The notes: generated from the letters alone by a model not told the origin. DNA of 64,000 bases from Verrucomicrobium sp. BvORR034 (GCF_000739635.1 NZ_BATQ01000171.1:1-64000), one strand, 5' to 3'; shown: positions 26,927 through 35,092, counted from the first letter of the stretch. Made by a program: numbers and translations.

Positions 26927-28123
26927 ATGAAAAACCATAATTCCGTCGCCATGGTGCCCCCTTCCACACCTGTCGATCCCGCGCAAGGAATCCGGATTCG
27001 AACTCGCCGCCGTCAGGCCGAGATTGCGTGGTTTGGAGCGTTGTGCTCCGATGACTGCGAGTTCCTGGGCGACCCGGCCCCGCATCACCGCAGCAGTTTT
27101 GAGCACTGCTCAGAGATCGTCCGCCGGGCCGATGAGCATGGTTATCAAAACGTTCTCCTGTCCTCCGGCTGGACAGAGGGGCAGGACGCCCTTGGGTTCG
27201 CCTTCTCCATGGCCGTGCTCACCCGGCAGATCCACCAGCTCGTGGCCCTGCGCATGGGAGAGGTGCACCCGCCCATGCTGGCCCGTGCCATTGCCACCCT
27301 GGACCACATCGCCCGCGGTCGTCTGGCGTTGAACATCATCTCCTCCAACCTCCCGGGCATGGACCAGGACAACGAGGCCCGCTACGCCCGCAGCGCGGAG
27401 GTGCTGCAGATCCTCAAGCAATGCTGGACTCAGGACGAGCTGGCCTTCAAAGGCGACTTCTACGATATCGCCCGCATCCGCACCGATGCCGCCCGCCCCT
27501 TCCAGCAGAACGGCGGCCCCTTGCTCTATTTTGGTGGCATCTCCCCGCGCGCCCAGGAGCTCTGCGCCCGCTTCTGTGATGTCTTCCTGATGTGGCCGGA
27601 GACACTGCCTCAACTGGCCGACACCATGCGTTCCCTCTCCCGGCAAGCGTCTGGCTTCGGCCGAACCATCGACTTTGGGCTCCGGATTCATGTGATCGTT
27701 CGTGAGACAGAGTCCCAAGCGCGGGATGCCGCCCGCAAGCTCATCTCCCGCCTGGACGATGCCCGGGCCTGCGAGATGAAATGCCGGTCGCTGGACCACC
27801 AGTCCGCCGGCGTCCTCCGCCAGGATGCCCTCCGCGCCCATGCCGATGACGAAGGCTACATCGAAGACCACCTCTGGAGCGGCATTGGCCGCGGTCGTAG
27901 CGGCTGCGGCAGCGCCATCGTCGGCGATCCCGACCAGGTCTATGCCAAGCTCCAGCAATACATGGATCTGGGCATGCGCTCCTTCATCCTCAGCGGGTAC
28001 CCCCACCTGCACGAGTGCGACCTCTTCGCCAAATACGTCCTCCCCCGCCTCCAGACCTGCCGTCTGAATGAGGTGAACGGCCGCCTGCCCCGCGTGCCCG
28101 TGGAGCAGTTCGCAATGGCTTGA
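26927..28123 (+). CDS. SsuD-like FMNH2-dependent alkanesulfonate/sulfoquinovose-type monooxygenase
   Basis: 398 residues of the bacterial luciferase-like family. It follows E. coli SsuD (compared from memory) closely in key places: LRIHVIVRETE (SsuD Arg226/His228 region), SGIGRGRSGCGSAIVG (Arg297 region) and FILSGYPHL (Tyr331 region). Where SsuD has Cys54 (TGRSCED) this protein has SSGWTEGQD, without the Cys. The enzyme would use FMNH2 and O2 to cleave a C-S bond, giving an aldehyde and sulfite. No flavin reductase gene is adjacent. It is divergent from the sulfite dehydrogenase operon. The start could be TTG 26915, which has better ribosome-binding spacing. Confidence 0.88.
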   Translation: MKNHNSVAMVPPSTPVDPAQGIRIRTRRRQAEIAWFGALCSDDCEFLGDPAPHHRSSFEHCSEIVRRADEHGYQNVLLSSGWTEGQDALGFAFSMAVLTRQIHQLVALRMGEVHPPMLARAIATLDHIARGRLALNIISSNLPGMDQDNEARYARSAEVLQILKQCWTQDELAFKGDFYDIARIRTDAARPFQQNGGPLLYFGGISPRAQELCARFCDVFLMWPETLPQLADTMRSLSRQASGFGRTIDFGLRIHVIVRETESQARDAARKLISRLDDARACEMKCRSLDHQSAGVLRQDALRAHADDEGYIEDHLWSGIGRGRSGCGSAIVGDPDQVYAKLQQYMDLGMRSFILSGYPHLHECDLFAKYVLPRLQTCRLNEVNGRLPRVPVEQFAMA

Positions 28124-28134
28124 GGTCGGAGGGT

Positions 28135-28160
28135 CAGTTGGCAGTTGGCAGTTGGCAGTG
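28135..28160. repeat. AGTTGGC heptamer repeat
   Basis: Three tandem AGTTGGC units plus partial ones lie directly after the monooxygenase stop codon. Confidence 0.75.
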
Positions 28161-28252
28161 AAGGTGTTGAAGCCGTCATTGGTCGGAGCACGGGCCTCAG
28201 CTTGCGGACGTTGGATGCTTGAAGCTTCTTTCGATGGCAGCACATCAATGCA

Positions 28253-28401
28253 TTGGGGAGCGCAGTCGGCTCGACTGCCGTTCCCGGCGGCTCGCCGGGA
28301 AATTCATGAGCGGAGCGAAGTCGCGCCTCCTTCGTATGCGCCCTGAACTGAGCTGCGGGCGAGCCGCCCTTGCAGCAGGCGGGCCGCCTGCGCTCCCCCA
28401 A
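28253..28401 (+). repeat. repeat family A, most complete copy
   Basis: Outer arms TTGGGGAGCGC and GCGCTCCCCCAA pair with one bulge. Inside: GCAGTCG-GCT-CGACTGC, then CCGGCG-GCT-CGCCGG, then GGGCG-AGC-CGCCC and GCAGGCG-GGC-CGCCTGC. All four inner hairpins have three-base loops. Confidence 0.8.
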
Positions 28402-28468
28402 GTTTTCTTAGCAGCGTCCCATCCCCCTGCTACTCTCCCAAGGTTCAAGGCAACAATCTCGATCCACA

Positions 28469-28532
28469 AAAGCGGCGCTTCACGCACGCACTCCATCCCG
28501 ACGCGTCGGGACAAGCGGGGCCAGGTGTTGGC
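28469..28532 (-). repeat. repeat family B copy 4, inverted
   Basis: Minus-strand CCAACACCTGG, then the 16-bp palindrome TCCCGACGCGTCGGGA, then GGAGTGCGTGCGTGAAGC and GCCGCTTT. Confidence 0.8.
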
Positions 28533-28599
28533 CAACTCCAGTCATCAGGCTCCTCGCACAGCTTGCACCATCCCTTGCACGTTCGCCTCGATCATCAAA

Positions 28600-28629
28600 C
28601 CTTCGTGCCTTTGTGCCTTCGTGTGAGAA
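28600..28629. repeat. CCTTCGTG octamer repeat, copy 1
   Basis: CTTCGTGC, CTTTGTGC, CTTCGTGT then GAGAA. Shorter copies occur at 40453 and 47863. Reverse translation gives the HEGTKAR-like strings often seen in spurious ORFs. Confidence 0.7.
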
Positions 28630-28633
28630 TATC

Positions 28634-28696
28634 AGACTCCCGCTCCACCGGACACCGCCGATTGCCAATCTGCGGTGTCTGGTGGAGCGGGACTCT
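28634..28696. repeat. 63-bp near-perfect palindrome with GCC loop
   Basis: Left arm from AGACTCCCGCTCCACC and right arm GGTGGAGCGGGACTCT pair, then GACACCGC/GCGGTGTC and GATT-GCC-AATC at the centre (28665). Only three positions per arm fail to pair, so it is a roughly 27-bp hairpin with a three-base loop. Confidence 0.9.
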
Positions 28697-28707
28697 TGGC
28701 ACGGACC

Positions 28708-28760
28708 GGGACAAGAATGCCCCTCCCTCCTTTTACTGATCACTCCGCTGGGCTCGTCCT
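28708..28760 (+). repeat. GGGACAAGAATGCCCCTCC repeat, copy 2
   Basis: Matches 20149-20195 over the GGGACA-R-GAATGCCCCTCC core and a degenerate downstream half. Confidence 0.6.
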
Positions 28761-28823
28761 CCGTTGCGTCCGCTCAAGTCTGGCATCTGATGTCTGGCAG
28801 TCTGGCGTCTCCGCGAAGCGGTC

Positions 28824-28853
28824 AAGTCTTCTGTCTCCCGAGCAACGCGCGGG
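28824..28853 (-). repeat. heptamer/hairpin tail module after the DUF4407 gene
   Basis: Begins immediately after the TGA stop. On the minus strand a CCCG...CGGG hairpin is followed by AGACAGAAGACTTG, as at 40511-40560. Confidence 0.65.
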
Positions 28854-30578
28854 TCACACCGAACTCGCGGGCTTGGTCGTCCCCTGGTCAAAGAACTGCT
28901 CCATGCGACCGCGCAGGTCGCCGTAGAACGTGTCTGCCATGTGCCGCAGCATTGCCTGACGTTCCGCGCTGGAGAAATGCGCACTGGCCCCGGCCAGAGT
29001 CTCCTCCTGCGAGCGCATGCGCTCCTGAAAGGTCTTCTCCAGGTCCATGAGAGTTTCCAGGAATTCCTTGGCTGCCTTGGAGCGATCCACGCCTTCAATC
29101 AGTGCCTGCTCGAGCGGCTTGTTGCGCGTCAGGTGCAGGAGCCGGCCGTTGGCCAGCTCATCCATATACCGATGGTAGCTTTTCAAGAAGGCCTCACGCT
29201 CCTTGTCGAACCGCACCTCATCACAATCCACCAGCGTGTCATACGGCCCCGGCTTGGCGAAGAATTTCACCATCAGAGGAATCGTGTCCACCAGCATGAA
29301 CAGCAGTGAAAGCACCACATACGCCGTAAGGGCGAACTGGCCACCTTCGGATCCTTCGCGAAACACCCGGTGCAGCGCCAGCGTCTGCTTGAGGATGTCG
29401 CGCCGCGGTTCATCGCGGATCTTGTCCATGCGCGCTCGTTCATCCTCGCCGATCTTCGCCAGCTCCTTTTGCATCTGTTCCATCTGCTCCAGCCGGGTGT
29501 CGATCTGGGTCTTGAGCGTGGCGCGCATTTGGTTCTGCTGATCCACAAACTGATCCGCCTGCTGCTGCTGCACCTGCTGGCGGAGGCCTTCGATCCGGGC
29601 CTGCTCCTGCTTCACCTTCACTGCCTGCTCCGTGGCCTTTACCTCGGCGGCTGCGGTCAGGGTCTGCTCGATGCTCAGCGACTCCGCCTGCAACTGGGTG
29701 CGCTCCAGCGTGCGAGCCTCCAACATGCCTGCCACACGCTTGCTTTCATCCCGACGCCAGGCCAGCTGATCACTCTGGATGCTCTTGGCTCGCGGCCCCA
29801 GGCCGATGATGCCGCTCCGCTGCCCGTTCAGCTCGCGCTCGAACTCCTTCTGCCAGAAATCCAGCTCCGACTGCAAACGGACAGACTGCGTGGTGAGATC
29901 CATTATTTCCTTTTCCGCCGCCTTCAGTTTTTCCACCGTGGGGGCCTTGGCTTCGGCGATCTGCTTTTCGAGCTCCGCCTTGGCGCGTCTTTCCTCGTCG
30001 GTGAGCGGCTTCTTGTCCCCGTGGCTTTCGTCACCCACCAGGAACTTGGCGTTGAAGCTCTCGTCCCATTTCTGCCGCGCCTTGGCGATCTCCCCATCCA
30101 GGGCGGTGATCTTCTCCTCCACCACCTTCTTCTGCTCCACCGCTGTGGTCCGCACGGCGTTAAGTTCGATCTCCCGATCTTTCTCGATCACCGACGAAAT
30201 GGTGTCCTTGAAGAGCAGCAAGGTCAGCGGGTGGGAGATGGTGATGCCCATGAGCCCTGCCACCACGAGACGGAGGAAAAACTGGCTGACCTTCCGGAAG
30301 AACGACTGATAGGCGCGATACGTGGCCAGCAGCGCCCGGTCCACGGTGAGGATGATAAAGGCCCAGACCGTGGCCACGCCGAAGATGACATTCCAGTCCG
30401 TGGTGAGCGTGGAGATGGCGTAAGCCGCCGCGATGAAGGCGAACACGCAAGGCACCAGCACCGTCGCGCCAAAGGCCACATACTTGCGCACCTCCCACGG
30501 CGGGCACTCGCGCAGATTCACATCACTGGCGCCGGAAAGCCAGACGAAGACACGGGCGAAGAAACCAGGCTGGTTCAT
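28854..30578 (-). CDS. DUF4407 membrane protein with long coiled coil
   Basis: 574 residues from the ATG at 30578. The N-terminal LSGASDVNLRECPPWEVRKYVAFGA is the hallmark start of DUF4407. Three membrane segments follow (about residues 29-55, 62-82 and 100-124). Next comes a predicted coiled coil of about 250 residues rich in Glu, Lys, Ala and Gln, then a fourth membrane segment (FALTAYVVLSLLFMLVDTIPL, about 420-440) and a soluble tail. Function of the family is unknown. The gene follows the ABC exporter genes on the same strand after 173 bp. Confidence 0.85.
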   Translation of the reverse strand: MNQPGFFARVFVWLSGASDVNLRECPPWEVRKYVAFGATVLVPCVFAFIAAAYAISTLTTDWNVIFGVATVWAFIILTVDRALLATYRAYQSFFRKVSQFFLRLVVAGLMGITISHPLTLLLFKDTISSVIEKDREIELNAVRTTAVEQKKVVEEKITALDGEIAKARQKWDESFNAKFLVGDESHGDKKPLTDEERRAKAELEKQIAEAKAPTVEKLKAAEKEIMDLTTQSVRLQSELDFWQKEFERELNGQRSGIIGLGPRAKSIQSDQLAWRRDESKRVAGMLEARTLERTQLQAESLSIEQTLTAAAEVKATEQAVKVKQEQARIEGLRQQVQQQQADQFVDQQNQMRATLKTQIDTRLEQMEQMQKELAKIGEDERARMDKIRDEPRRDILKQTLALHRVFREGSEGGQFALTAYVVLSLLFMLVDTIPLMVKFFAKPGPYDTLVDCDEVRFDKEREAFLKSYHRYMDELANGRLLHLTRNKPLEQALIEGVDRSKAAKEFLETLMDLEKTFQERMRSQEETLAGASAHFSSAERQAMLRHMADTFYGDLRGRMEQFFDQGTTKPASSV

Positions 30579-30751
30579 GGTAGGAGACGACAAGAGGTCA
30601 AAAAGGCACGCAGGCGGGATGTTATCAATCGAGGAGGCTGTGCCGGGGTTCCTCCGCCCGCGGGCAAAGTTTTGCGCAGGCCAGTTATACTCGTCCGAAA
30701 GGTCCCCTGCAAGAAGTAGCGAAACCTCAGACTCCCGGGCAGCCGGGAAAT

Positions 30752-31945
30752 TCAATTCAAACTCATCCGGACCAGCCCTGCCCCCAGCTCCCAAACCAGC
30801 GCGGTGATGCCCCCGGCCAATCCTGCCGCCAGCACCCCCACCATCACCACTTCTGCCGCCTTTACCGTCGCAATGCGCCAGCGGCTGATGCCCAGATCCT
30901 CCAGCGTGGCGAACTCACGCCGCCGCATCTTGAAGGACAGGGCAAACACCAGTGAGGAGATCAGAATGACCACGACGCCCAGCACCCCCAGCAAGACCAC
31001 GGTGAACCGCTCCGCCTGCACGAGGGTGGCCAGCAGCGCATCCATCTCCACGACCGGCTGCACCAACTGGTGGGCCATCTCCGGCTTTTGATAGCGCCCC
31101 AGCAGGATGGCCTGCGCCTTCTCATCCTTCGGCACCACGAGGATGGCGGTGAGCGGGAAATCATCCGGATTCCCGTGAAAGTGAAACGACTTCAGATTCT
31201 CGGCCGTGACCTCGTTGTACATCCGCACGGCCTTGCTCCCCACCACATTTTGATCCGTGCGCGACAGCACTGCATTGGGATCTTCCGCCGTCACCAGATC
31301 CTCATGCCCATGCGCTTTCCCCTCGATCAACCAGGCGGTTTTGACGTCCACAAAGATCGCGTGGTCATCGGCCGTTCCCGACTCCGCAAGCACTCCGGTG
31401 ACGGTCATCCGCAGCGGGTAGATCCCCGCCAGATCAAACACCTGCTCAGGTGAGGAGCTCACCTTGCCCCCCACCTGCCAGCCCCGCTCCCGCGCCACTC
31501 TCGCGCCCACCACACAATCTCCCAACCGGCCCAGCGTGCGCCCCTGGGCGATGGGCAGACCGCGGTAGGCAAAGTACTCCAGACTCGTTCCCACGATCGG
31601 GGCCTGCTGGGCATGGTAACGCACGTACAAAGGAATGGCCGTTGCCAGACCGCTGGACCGGATCGCCTGCACCTGTTTCTGCGGAATCTCCCCCGCGCCC
31701 CGTCGGCGGAAATAGAGGGCATTGAGCACCAGTTCCAGCGGACTGCCCTTTGCCCCCAGGACCAGCGGGGTAGCAGCTGCCCGGGATCGCATTTCCGCCT
31801 GGGCGATCTGCACCAGCCCCCGCACGGCCAGCGGCAACGCGAGCGTCAACCCGAGTGCGAGGATCAACAGAAGCGTGCGCACGCGGTAGTGCGCGACGTA
31901 CTGCCAGGCGAGTTGCAACGGCCCTTTCACGACGGCTGGCTCCAC
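30752..31945 (-). CDS. ABC transporter permease, FtsX/MacB type
   Basis: 397 residues with an N-terminal membrane segment (LLLILALGLTLALPLAV, about residues 26-42), a large extracytoplasmic domain (about 50-270), and three C-terminal membrane segments, the topology of MacB/FtsX-like permeases. MRRREFATLEDLGISRWRI fits the cytoplasmic coupling loop of the family. Such systems extrude lipoproteins, peptides or lipids, or act as mechanotransmitters; the substrate is unknown. It overlaps the ATPase gene by 19 bp, so the pair is translationally coupled. Confidence 0.88.
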   Translation of the reverse strand: MEPAVVKGPLQLAWQYVAHYRVRTLLLILALGLTLALPLAVRGLVQIAQAEMRSRAAATPLVLGAKGSPLELVLNALYFRRRGAGEIPQKQVQAIRSSGLATAIPLYVRYHAQQAPIVGTSLEYFAYRGLPIAQGRTLGRLGDCVVGARVARERGWQVGGKVSSSPEQVFDLAGIYPLRMTVTGVLAESGTADDHAIFVDVKTAWLIEGKAHGHEDLVTAEDPNAVLSRTDQNVVGSKAVRMYNEVTAENLKSFHFHGNPDDFPLTAILVVPKDEKAQAILLGRYQKPEMAHQLVQPVVEMDALLATLVQAERFTVVLLGVLGVVVILISSLVFALSFKMRRREFATLEDLGISRWRIATVKAAEVVMVGVLAAGLAGGITALVWELGAGLVRMSLN

Positions 31946-32562
31946 GCCTCCACGCTGAGTTTCTGCTGGGCCTGCTCGTGCAACTCCAGGTCATGCGTCA
32001 CCAGCACCAGCATCGTGCCGTGCTCGTGCAGCTCCTTTTGCAGCAGATCCGCCACCATGTTGCGCCGCCGGGTGTCCAGCGCAGAGGTTGGCTCATCCGC
32101 CAGCAGCAACGCCGGACGATGCAGCAAAGCCCGCACCACCGCGATGCGCTGACGCTCGCCTTGAGACAGCTGGGAGACCAAGTGCTCCCGGTGCCCCGCC
32201 ATCTCCACCGCTTCCAACAGCGATTCCGCGCGCGTCTCGTGATCCTTTTGCAGACGCCCCGTGAGACGCAGTGGCAGCAGCACGTTGTCCCAGGCCGTCA
32301 GGTATTCGATCAGGGCGAAGTCCTGAAACACGAGTCCCGTGCGGGCCAGACGCACCGCCCGGTCCGGCACCGCACCCTCGATCTGGACGCAGCCGCCCTG
32401 CGCCGCCAGGATGCCGGAGAAAAGCTTGAGCACCGTCGTCTTCCCGGCGCCGCTCGGCCCGCCCAACCCCAGACTCTGTCCCGGCCTCAGGATCAGCTCC
32501 GGGATGTGCAGGGAAAAGCCGCCCCCGCCATAGGCAAAACGGAGGTCGCGGACTTCGAGCAT
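31927..32562 (-). CDS. ABC transporter ATP-binding protein, LolD/MacB type
   Basis: 211 residues with all nucleotide-binding motifs: Walker A GPSGAGKTT (about residues 35-43), Q-loop in VFQDFALIEYLTAWDN, signature LSQGERQR, Walker B ALLLADEPTSALD and the switch His in VTHD. The length and the LTAWDNVLLPLRL segment match exporters partnering FtsX-like permeases, which is the overlapping next gene. It starts 33 bp after the ABC-F gene ends on the same strand. Confidence 0.93.
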   Translation of the reverse strand: MLEVRDLRFAYGGGGFSLHIPELILRPGQSLGLGGPSGAGKTTVLKLFSGILAAQGGCVQIEGAVPDRAVRLARTGLVFQDFALIEYLTAWDNVLLPLRLTGRLQKDHETRAESLLEAVEMAGHREHLVSQLSQGERQRIAVVRALLHRPALLLADEPTSALDTRRRNMVADLLQKELHEHGTMLVLVTHDLELHEQAQQKLSVEAWSQPS

Positions 32563-32595
32563 GGGGAATTCAGGTTCGAGGTTCCTACATCCGCG

Positions 32596-34590
32596 TCAGG
32601 CGAACTCCTTCTCAGCACTCTCAATGGCCTCGCTCACTTCCGACCATTGAGAGAAGGCCTTTTCCAGGGAGCTTTCGATGGTGGAGAAGCGGCTTGTCGT
32701 CTCCATCACCTCCCCGGCATCCGTGCCAAAGGAGGCGCTGTTCATCTTCTTCACCAGCTCGGTCTTGTCCTGCTCCAGGCTCGCGATCTGCCCCTCCACC
32801 GCCTCCAGCTTCTCCTGCAGCGGCTTCAGGATGTGCGCCCGTTGCTGGCGCTTCTGCGCCTCGATCCGCCGGCGCTCCTTGGAGTTGTTGTCGATCTCCA
32901 CCGGCATGGCCGTGGGTTTGACGACTGCGGCGGGGCTGCTGAAACTGATGCTGCTGGTCGCGGCCAGCTTTGCCTTCTCCTCCGCCTTCTTCTCCAGATA
33001 GTAGCTCAGGTTGCCATGGTAGAGCCGGGGGGACTCGCCCACACGGAACTCCAGCGTCTTCGTCACCACGGGATCAAGAAAATCACGATTGTGGGAGACG
33101 ATGGCGTAGCTGCCGGAGTAGTCCAGCAGCGCCTGCTGCAGCACCGACTGGGAGCGCATGTCCAGGTGGTTGGTCGGTTCGTCCAGCACCAGGAAGTTGG
33201 AGGGAGTGAGCAGCATGTTGGCCAGGGCCAGACGTCCCCGCTCCCCGCCGCTCAGCACCTTCACCAGCTTGAAGACGTCATCCCCGCGGAAGAGGAAACA
33301 TCCCAGCAGGGTGCGGAGCTGCGCCTCGGACATTCCCTTTGCGGATTTCTCAATCGTTTCCAGCACCGTTTTGGCGCCGTCCAGCGCATCGGCGTGGTCC
33401 TGCGAGTAGTAGCCCACCCGCACGTTGTGCCCCAGCTCCCGGGTGCCACCTGTGGCCTTTTCCACCCCGGCCAGGATCTTGCTGAACGTGGTCTTGCCTG
33501 CGCCGTTCACACCCACAATCGCCAGCCGGTCGCCCTTGTTGATTTCGAAGTCGAAGGGCTTCAGGACATAACGCACGCCATCATAGCTCTTGGCGACCCC
33601 CTCCATGCGCATCACCGTGTGACCGCTCGCCGGAGGCTGCGGGAACTTGAAGCCGATTTCGTCACCCTCCACTTCCAGCTCGATCCGCTCCACCTTGTCG
33701 AGCGCCTTGATGCGGCTCTGGACCATGGACGCCTTGTTGGCCTGGGCGCGGAAACGGTCGATGAACTGCTGCGTCTTGGCGATCTCGCGGTCCTGGTTCT
33801 TCTTGGCGCGCTCCAGCTGCTCGCGACGCGCCGCACTCTCCCGGACAAAGAAGGAGTAGTTCCCCTGGTACTGGGTGGCCCGGGCACCAGGCTCGAAGGC
33901 CAGAGTGCGGTTCGTCAGGTTGTCGAGGAGACGCCGGTCGTGGCTGATCAGGATGATCGCACCGGGGTAGTTCTTCAAATAGTCTTCCAGCCAGACCACC
34001 GTCTCGATGTCCAGGTGGTTCGTCGGTTCATCCAGCAGCAGCACGCTGGGCTCTGCGAGGAGCAGCTTGGCCAGGGCGATGCGCATCTGCCAGCCGCCGC
34101 TGAATTCATCCGTGAGCCGGTCCAGATCCTTGTGGGCGAAACCCAGGCCCATCAGCACTCGCTCGATGCGCGGCTTCATTTTCGACAGGTCGTGGTGCTC
34201 CAGGCGGATCTGCAGGTCCCCAAAGACCTCCAGGGCGTCGATGTACTCGCTGGAAGACGTGTCGTAGGTCCCCAGAGCCTCGCTGGCCTCGTCAAACTGG
34301 CGCTGCAGTTCCATCGCGTCCTCAAACGCCGTTTCCGCCTCCGCCATGAGGGTACGCCCCTTCACCTCCACCCCTTCCTGGGGCAGGTACCCGACCGTCA
34401 CAGACTTGGCCTTGATGATCTTCCCCTCGTCCTGCTGCTCGATCCCGGCGATGATCTTCATCAAGGTGGACTTGCCCGCCCCGTTGGGCCCGGCCAGGGA
34501 AAAGCGCTCCCCGGCGCGGATGGTGAAGTTCAATTCTCCAAACAGACGGCGGGGGCCATATGAGATACCAAGGTTTTCTGCGGCAAGCAT
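32596..34590 (-). CDS. ABC-F family ATPase (Uup/YheS-like)
   Basis: 664 residues with two ABC domains and no membrane segments. Domain 1: GPNGAGKST, FSGGWQMRIALAKLLL, LLLDEPTNHLD. Domain 2: GVNGAGKTT, LSGGERGRLALA, LVLDEPTNHLD. The linker between them (about residues 240-300) is Arg/Lys/Gln-rich as in ribosome-binding ABC-F proteins, and the C-terminal 100 residues form a charged coiled coil as in Uup. Members act on the ribosome in translation or in antibiotic protection. The start at 34590 is preferred because the ABC fold begins at once (MLAAENLGISYG). Confidence 0.93.
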   Translation of the reverse strand: MLAAENLGISYGPRRLFGELNFTIRAGERFSLAGPNGAGKSTLMKIIAGIEQQDEGKIIKAKSVTVGYLPQEGVEVKGRTLMAEAETAFEDAMELQRQFDEASEALGTYDTSSSEYIDALEVFGDLQIRLEHHDLSKMKPRIERVLMGLGFAHKDLDRLTDEFSGGWQMRIALAKLLLAEPSVLLLDEPTNHLDIETVVWLEDYLKNYPGAIILISHDRRLLDNLTNRTLAFEPGARATQYQGNYSFFVRESAARREQLERAKKNQDREIAKTQQFIDRFRAQANKASMVQSRIKALDKVERIELEVEGDEIGFKFPQPPASGHTVMRMEGVAKSYDGVRYVLKPFDFEINKGDRLAIVGVNGAGKTTFSKILAGVEKATGGTRELGHNVRVGYYSQDHADALDGAKTVLETIEKSAKGMSEAQLRTLLGCFLFRGDDVFKLVKVLSGGERGRLALANMLLTPSNFLVLDEPTNHLDMRSQSVLQQALLDYSGSYAIVSHNRDFLDPVVTKTLEFRVGESPRLYHGNLSYYLEKKAEEKAKLAATSSISFSSPAAVVKPTAMPVEIDNNSKERRRIEAQKRQQRAHILKPLQEKLEAVEGQIASLEQDKTELVKKMNSASFGTDAGEVMETTSRFSTIESSLEKAFSQWSEVSEAIESAEKEFA

Positions 34591-34774
34591 GGGAGAGCAC
34601 CCATGCCATGAGGTGGAGGGGGATGCAAAGGGTGGAGGGACAAAAGTAGTGCTGGGTTTTGGCCTGGCTTCCCCGCGCTGGGCCAAAAGGCAACCCCACG
34701 CCAACGGCGTCAGACAAAATACCCTCGCGTGGAGCGAGACGGAGGCCTAGCAACGCCTCCCCGCGCAACACGGA

Positions 34775-34875
34775 TGTTGGGGAGCGCACGCATCCTGCGT
34801 GCTGTTCTCGGCATCTTGCCGAGGACGACGATTTTGCAAAGTCTCTGAAGGGTCTCCAGCCAAAGCCCCCCAACA
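34775..34875 (+). repeat. repeat family A copy closed by TGTTGGGG/CCCCAACA
   Basis: Outer arms TGTTGGGG and CCCCAACA enclose GCACGCA-TCC-TGCGTGC and CTCGGCA-TCT-TGCCGAG, both with three-base loops, then a less structured third part. Confidence 0.75.
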
Positions 34876-34936
34876 CCTGGCCCCGCTTGTCCCGACGCGT
34901 CGGGATGGAGTGCGTGCGTGAAGCACCGCTTTCGCG
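34870..34936 (+). repeat. repeat family B copy 5
   Basis: CCAACACCTGG, CCCCGCTTG, palindrome TCCCGACGCGTCGGGA, then GGAGTGCGTGCGTGAAGC and ACCGCTTTCG. Nearly identical to the inverse of the copy at 28469. Confidence 0.8.
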
Positions 34937-35092
34937 CCCCCATGACATCCTCACATCCTGCATCTTGAACAGGGCGATTCCATCCTTCTCCGATCCCCCG
35001 CCCCCAAATCCAGCAAAGACCCCAGTTGTCTCCACGTACTCCCCAAGCCCGCAAAACCGCCCCCACCGCCTTCGCCCCTCGCTCTTTTTGCC

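Larger units (their letters stand above)
28124..28853. repeat. 730-bp repeat-rich intergenic region
   Basis: No gene is visible between these convergent genes. In order it holds heptamers (28135), family A (28253-28401), inverted family B (28469-28532), octamers (28600-28629), a 63-bp near-perfect palindrome (28634-28696), a GGGACAAGAATGCCCC repeat (28708-28760), GTCTGGCA-type units (about 28780-28810) and the heptamer/hairpin tail (28824-28853). Confidence 0.8.
34591..35092. repeat. 502-bp repeat-bearing divergent intergenic region
   Basis: Between divergently transcribed genes, so it should contain two promoters, none of which I can define. It carries family A (34775-34875) abutting family B (34870-34936); the two share the bases CCCAACA at the junction. 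Confidence 0.7.

Noticed and set aside
28245-28535. Small open frames containing ECVREAPL or THSIPTRRD, also at 4.2, 11.1, 34.7 and 39.9 kb
   Set aside because: These strings are just translations of repeat family B in both directions and recur wherever the repeat does.
31855-34563. 902-residue plus-strand open frame
   Set aside because: Antisense to the ABC ATPase and ABC-F genes, whose motifs are complete; the sequence is His/Gln/Leu-rich shadow coding.
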